DNA from: Nectonema munidae
Lineage: Eukaryota; Nematomorpha; Nectonematoida; Nectonematidae
Direction of reading: 5' to 3'
Assembly: GCA_030549495.1 (NCBI GenBank)
Contig: JAUIRK010000951.1
Coordinates: 372,001-436,000, forward strand
Length of the DNA: 64,000 nucleotides
The notes under the pieces were generated by a model. The model searched no databases and was not told the origin of the DNA. It worked only from the letters and a program-made list of their open reading frames with translations. A program made the position numbers and the translations under genes. Shown here piece by piece: positions 58,857-64,000 of this stretch (position 1 is the first letter of the stretch; every line of letters begins with the position of its first letter).

Positions 58857-59563
58857 CAGCAGTACCTTATGGTGGATTTTTGCGGGTGGGCTGAAATTAC
58901 ACGGGTTTATCGCTGCTGCTGCGAAAGTGTAACAAAATTCTACACTTTTCCCTGAGAGTATTTGCTTTTATGGAAATACTCTCTCAGTTTAAACAATGCC
59001 TTGTTTGTCTTTACGGCGGGTACCAAATGATCTTTACGGCGGGTACCAAATGATCTTTACGGGGGTACCAATGATCTTTACAGCGGTCCACGGGGGTACC
59101 AATGATCTTTAACAGGACCTAGAATCGCAGTACCAATGATTTTTAACAGAACCTAGAATCATGGGGTAACATTGATCTTTTACAGGATCTAGAATCACGG
59201 GGTATCAATGATCTTTAACAGGACCTAGAATAACAGTACCAATGATCTTTAACTGGACCTAGAATCACGGGGGTACCAATGATTAACAGGATTTAGAATC
59301 ACGGGAGTACGAATTATCTTTAACAGGACCTAGAATCATGGGGTACTAATGATTTTTTACAGGATCTAGAATCACGGGGTATCAATGATCTTTAACAGGA
59401 CCTAGAATCATGCGGTACCAATGATCTTTAACAGGATCTAGAATCACGGGAATACCAATGATCTTTAACTGGACTTAGAATTTTACCAAGACAAACACGG
59501 GCCCGGCTACTACTCATATAAAGATAGTATAATCTAGGGGCTAACAACAACAACAACAACAAC
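58857..59563 (+). mobile_element. Retroposon with (CAA)n tail and target duplications
   Basis: A 707-bp insertion flanked by an exact 13-bp direct repeat AATGGAGTGGGAA (58844-58856 and 59564-59576). It ends in seven CAA units, as expected for target-primed reverse transcription. The 5' part is GC-richer than its surroundings (CCTTATGGTGGATTTTTGCG). It includes a hairpin, CTGAGAGTATTT pairing with AAATACTCTCTCAG near 58953-58986. The middle is a minisatellite. There is no reverse transcriptase, so it is non-autonomous; I see no tRNA-like promoter. Confidence 0.8.
59013..59485. repeat. Minisatellite inside the retroposon, about 13 units
   Basis: Early units are short, about 23 bases (TCTTTACGGCGGGTACCAAA plus TGA). 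Later ones are about 35-37 bases (ATCTTTAACAGGACCTAGAA followed by TCACGGGGTACCAATG). Units differ by small changes, so the array looks moderately old or was variable in the source element. Confidence 0.85.
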
Positions 59564-60164
59564 AATGGAGTGGGAAAGTGCAAAACAATTCATTCATTTT
59601 CTTATAGAAAATCCCAAAATGTATATAATATTGAGTACGAAATGTCTTTGAGTACGAAACACCCTGAACTCATAAAAGGATAATGATTATTATTATTCGT
59701 TTAAACTTCAAGACTCTTCGATATAAATTTGACTTTCAAAAAGAAATATGAAATATTCTAAGTAGTGAATTCAGAAAAAATAAACCTTAAATTCAAGTAC
59801 AATACTAAAATTTGTGAAGTATATATTTTTATGCTCTATTTTTTACTTATTTGAGGCTTGACAATATATAATTTACTTTTTTTTCTTTTACATAAAATAA
59901 TAATACTTATTTTGGACTATGATAAAAAAGATACAAAATTATTTAAAATTAATTCTTATGGTTTTGTTGTGTTTAGACAAAAATCTTTCATCAAGTTCAA
60001 GTACTAAAAGAAAGACTGGTAGCATAAAAATAATGGGATAAACAGGCTGTTATACCCAAATGAATGATTCGTTGGACAAATCAGAAAACCGCAAAATATT
60101 TTATTAAAAATGTATTTACAAATAATTCATCGGCCACCACATATCGCATATTTTTCGCCAAACA

Positions 60165-60375
60165 TTTAACCATGAAATCATCATATCTTTCATGATAAAA
60201 TGTTTTTGAAGTAACGTTCGTTACACCGCATTCCTTTAGGTCTTATAACATATTTGTATCCATAGGAACAAAACTCCATTTTGTTTCGTCACTGAGAATC
60301 GCCTTTAGCCTATCAGACATGCTCTAAATGACTTTTTCTTTTGTCCACAACAATCTTTTTTTGTTTGAAACTTCG
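60165..60375 (-). pseudogene. Tc1/mariner transposase scrap
   Basis: The minus strand reads DRLKAILSDETKWSFVPMD, then NVTSKTFYHERYDDFMVKCL. This resembles the W--VL-SDE-KF second-Asp region of Tc1-like transposases and the TVKHGGGSVMVWG block after it, with an early break. Only this part remains. Confidence 0.5.
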
Positions 60376-60959
60376 CCAAAACTGATTTTTAGCTGCAAGC
60401 AATAAAACTTTTCAAATTTTTTTTTGTAAGAATATGATTTTTTCTTATATTGAAATATAAATTTCTCAATGCTCAATTTGAAATGAGATAAAAGTGTATT
60501 AAGGATAAAGTTTATAGGTATTGTACAAAGTAGCGTATACCTCAATCAAGGGAAAATTGTATGTAGTTAAAAAACATGAAGGCCATAAGACCATAGATAT
60601 AGATAACAGTTTTTCTAAGAATTGAACAAAGAAAGGAAAACCCAACTCAAGATGAAATTGGAGATTCTTTTTAGAACTAGAGGTATTCAAGGCTTCGAGG
60701 AGGAAGCTTATTTGACAAAAAATAATTTATGTTTATTTTACAGAAACACTTTAGAGTTTTAAAACAAGCACAACTTTGACTAAAATTTGTAAAAGAGTCT
60801 TTTTCGTCTTTTCCATGAAGAACCTCCATGTTTCCAAGACGAAGTTGAGCCATTGTTTGGAATCCAAATAGATGGTGCAGTCCCAAATTTTCATCTTGTG
60901 CTCCTTGTTTATGGTACGGTTCGTCAGCTGGGTTATCTTTTGATTTTATGTATTCCAGG

Positions 60960-62080
60960 TTTGTCCTGAGTGTGTCCGTCTATTTGTTTGTTGATTCCAA
61001 CCATAGAAGCAGCATGGCTTGTCGGGGGGACTTGCTACCCAATTTTCTGACGCATCCAATGGCTGCCATAGAGTCTGAGATGATCTTCCTAACTGGCCAA
61101 AGGTAGTGTGCTAGGAGGATGGCGAGGAGCTTCAGGTCTGTGATGTGCTATTTGCTTTATTGTATTCCGTGGTCCATTTCTTGCCATTTGCCACAATTCC
61201 TAGTCATGTGAGACAGGTGTCTACGTGAACCACGTTTTTCGCCGTTGTGGGATCCGCCAGGCTCCAAGGGATTAGGATTGTGTCCATGATGCACTCCACG
61301 GCGAGCTTGACCAGCTGATTGCGTTCTTTGGCGCTTTCCTAATTATACAAGTCTGAGATGATACGGAATCTTCCTGGTAAGATGGCTGCGTAGTAGTTGA
61401 GGACCCCCATTACTTTTTGCTTCCAGCGTAGGGGGACTTCTCCGACTTGGTGAACCACCAGGAATGCGAAGAGAGCCTTTAACAGGATTTCTTTTTTATC
61501 TTCTGGGACACCCATCCTCCCAGTGTCGAGCTGGATGCAGGTTTCAAGGAAGATGATGCGTTGGGCTTGGAAAAGCGCTGATTTTTCCTTGTTGATTTGT
61601 ATCCCGCATTCTTCTTTCAAGAATTGGATGAGAACTAGGGTGACTATGCTCGTGGCTTCCTTGCTGGGACCCAGTATCAGGGAGTCATCGAGGTATAGGA
61701 TGAAGCGGAATCGGCTTTCCCTTTGAGACTGAAGACGGGCTTTGAATGTTCCAATGAGACAGGACATAACTCCTTGGAGCACCGCTGGGCTGAAACACGC
61801 TCCCATATCGAGACGAGTAAATTGCCAGTGCCCTTTAGCTGTTTTGATGCAAAAACAGCTTCTCCAGGTTGGTTCGATCTTAATGGCGTAAAAGGCGTCG
61901 AATAAGTCGAGCCGAGTTACCCAGCGCAGCTGGGGGTTGATGTACCAGAGTAGGAACGGGGCCGTTAGCTTAATGGCGGGAGTGGCGAATAATTCTCGCG
62001 TAAAGCTGAACTCCGCTACTAGTCGGGTTTTTCCATTTGTTTTTGGAACTAGGAAGTACGGAGACGTAATTCTGGGTCAG
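60960..62080 (-). mobile_element. Virus-like retroelement fossil: reverse transcriptase and RNase H
   Basis: The minus strand carries a recognisable reverse transcriptase: PYFLVPKTNGKTRLVAEFS, WVTRLDLFDAFYAIKIEP, RLDMGACFSPAVLQGVMSC and FRFILYLDDSLILGPSKEAT (catalytic YLDD). A connection/RNase H-like region (VHVDTCLT) follows. The segment is much richer in G and C than its surroundings. I see no LTRs or capsid part. The clade is unresolved: a DIRS-like or Ty3/Pao-like origin is possible. It is broken and incomplete, with a few breaks beyond the RT core, though the RT core itself looks well kept and so may be fairly recent. Confidence 0.75.
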
Positions 62081-62271
62081 GGGTTTTAAATGTCCATTTG
62101 GAGAGTCTTGTTGTACTCCTTTTTTGTAATTTATATGATATATATTTCTCTAAATATATACTTTCGGTGTTTAATTCACTCAAAATGTTTCATTTGTCAG
62201 TAAATTATGTATTTCGATAGGACCTCCATCTTTTTGGCTACAGATTCGTTATCGGCTCGCAGTCTCTACGC

Positions 62272-63890
62272 CAGTGGTTCGCAATCTTGTTTGTCCCTTT
62301 CCCCCTTTTCCAATCACTTTTTCACATGTGGACCCCTACAACGAAATACGTTAATCGAGCAAAATTTATAAAAGATTCTTCTGTAAAAAATGAATATATT
62401 AACGTAAAATTCCTTGCATTCTTATGCTGATTAAGCTATAGGACTATTTATATGAAATCAGAAAACATTTCGTTCAGCACTTTTTATCTAAGTAAAATAC
62501 ATAGGAAAAATGTATGTTAATGTTGTTATATTTGTAGGTATTGTACGGGAAAACTATCTTTATGATACTAGCTCTATTCTTGGTTTTGCAAGCACTTGTA
62601 TGAATAAAAAAATCACAAAACATGTATGAATAAAACACAAAAAAATCACAAAAACAGCAGTGAATGAAACTTTTCATTGGTTGCAAAAAGTATTTCACTT
62701 TATATTTCTCAATGAGACTTTTGTGGTTGTTTTTGCCCATGAATCATTGGCTCAGTGGCAGGCAGTGCACACCCCAAGTCATCTTCCACAGACAGCTTGT
62801 TCTTGATTGTGTTTTTATTGCATGTAATGCAGAAAACCTACTTTCGCACAGGTAGGTCGAATCAAAAGGCAAAAGAACGCGAACTGCCTAATTTTTGGAT
62901 ATAATTCCATCATTAAACACCAGAAGCTAGAGAAGGAGTTTGATTGGAACACATTCTTGGCTGTTAAATCATGGATAAGCGCAATGAACTCTTCTTGTGC
63001 ATCTTCTAAAACATCATCAACCTGACATAAGAACCGACTTTTTGCTAATCCTGCATGCTGGGGGGCTTAAGTCTCGAAAGTAACATCCAAGGTCATCATC
63101 TATCTAAGACAAGTGATCCATTATTTTCTTTGACAAGGTGCTTAAAAGCTGACCATCAGCAAGAACTTCATTCAATGATGGAAACATGTATTGAGTCACA
63201 GTGGCTGAGCAAGTTTGAATCCTTTCCTTGGAGTCTGAAGTTCAGCTGGTTGAATATTTCAACTATGTCCACAACATAATCAAGGCGGAGTTCAATGTGT
63301 TCTGATTTCAATATCTCCAATAGGTCACATTTTTTCTGTACATTAAGGAACATTTCAACTTCCTGGCGAAGAGAGAAGACACGGGACAAAAATCTCCCTG
63401 AAGGCAATCACCTGACGGATGTATAAAAGAGCAAGGAACTTCGTTCGGATTCTATGTCATGACACAGTTTCTGGGACAGTCTCGTGTTGAGAGCAGAGTT
63501 TTTCCCTTAGTTCATGACCTTGACAATACCAGTAAAAATTGTGAGAAGCCCAGAAGGAAGCAATTTAGAAGTCAGAGACTCCCGATGAATTAAGTAGGGC
63601 ACACCAACTGCATTTTGTGCTTTGGATTTTACTTTTGTTTGGAAACACGACATTGACCCAAACTTGGCTGGAGCTTCATCATTGGTGATTCCAACAAGAT
63701 TATTCTAACTCAAACCATGCTTGTCAAAAAACGATGACACAGCATTCATCACATCAGTGGCCCTACTTGACGTTTTAAGATTTTGACAGCAAAGAAATTC
63801 GTCTTGATTATGCCTTTGAACAGGTATCGGCAGTACTAACAGCCGGCACGCCATTGCTGCATCAGTGAATTCATCGACCTTTATCGTGTC
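62272..63890 (-). pseudogene. hAT transposon with decayed ZBED5/SCAND3-like transposase
   Basis: One tip is at 62272 (CAGTGGTTCGCAATC, then a TGTGGACCCCTACAACG block), like the MITE at 44231. Minus-strand coding runs from about 63890: DEFTDAAMACRLLVLPIPVQ, RATDVMNAVSSFFDKHGLS, VGITNDEAPAKFGS, LPSGLLTIFTGIVKVMN, LPSGRFLSRVFSLRQEVEMF and IFNQLNFRLQGKDSNLLSH. These match, in order, the middle of ZBED5-like hAT transposases (TDGAPAM, KVVNFIK, SRGKVL-R-FELR-E, LN--LQG). Several stops and shifts interrupt it. The upstream end is cut by a repeat at 63891 or lies beyond the window. Confidence 0.85.
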
Positions 63891-64000
63891 CGGGCATTTG
63901 GCCGAAAGACAATTGTCCGACAGACATCTGACCGAATGGACATTTAGCCGACGAACATTTAGCCGAACAGACATTTGACCGAACCCGCATTTCACCAAAC
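63891..64000. repeat. Short-unit repeat (ACATTTAGCCGAACAG-like), runs off the window
   Basis: Six or seven imperfect units of about 16-18 bases, such as GGGCATTTGGCCGAAAG, GACATTTAGCCGACGAAC and ACATTTAGCCGAACAGAC, reach the window edge. It abuts the decayed hAT coding region, so it probably inserted into or replaced its 5' part. Confidence 0.7.

Overview
The window is AT-rich nuclear DNA from an animal. It has GT-AG introns, eukaryotic tRNA genes, tRNA-derived SINEs and many decayed cut-and-paste transposons (hAT, pogo/Tigger, MULE, Tc1, TTAA-flanked MITEs). Transposon families and base composition suggest an invertebrate, most likely an arthropod. A parasitic copepod would fit, but nothing in the sequence proves it.

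One host gene dominates: a prolidase (Xaa-Pro dipeptidase, PEPD family) on the + strand from 7826 to 42832. I can place exon 1 (7826-8065), a damaged or mis-sequenced N-domain exon (about 18186-18305), and nine exons from 19380 to 42832 whose splice phases all fit. All five metal ligands of the family are kept. Unusually, the protein opens with a 19-residue hydrophobic leader, which suggests secretion. The introns hold a tRNA-Val gene, two SINEs, an hAT element, a LINE, a large inverted repeat and a (TATC)n array of about 3.16 kb.

Other genes: tRNA-Ala(AGC) at 6089-6161 and tRNA-Val(TAC) at 23865-23937 (minus). A second probable host gene has exons at 55060-55091 and 57686-58213; it would encode a small, basic, secreted protein of unknown function.

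Region by region: 1-7.8 kb is non-coding with a MITE, a dead MULE and tRNA-Ala. 7.8-43 kb is the prolidase locus full of transposon debris. 43-46.2 kb is a ZMYM-like hAT carrying a second hAT MITE. 46.6-48.9 kb is a young but broken Ty3/Gypsy element with identical LTRs and a 5-bp target duplication. 50.4-53.9 kb holds two pogo/Tigger remnants. 55-58.4 kb is the small secreted gene, with a nested MITE cluster in its intron. 58.8-59.6 kb is a retroposon with a (CAA)n tail and an internal minisatellite. 60-62.1 kb has a Tc1 scrap and a GC-richer reverse-transcriptase fossil. 62.3-64 kb is a ZBED-like hAT that looks like the parent of the MITE at 44.2 kb.

No new defence or metabolic system is visible. 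The most unusual items are the leader-bearing prolidase with its giant microsatellite intron, the 583-bp inverted repeat, and the CAGACGA MITE family with its local amplification at 56.3-57.3 kb.
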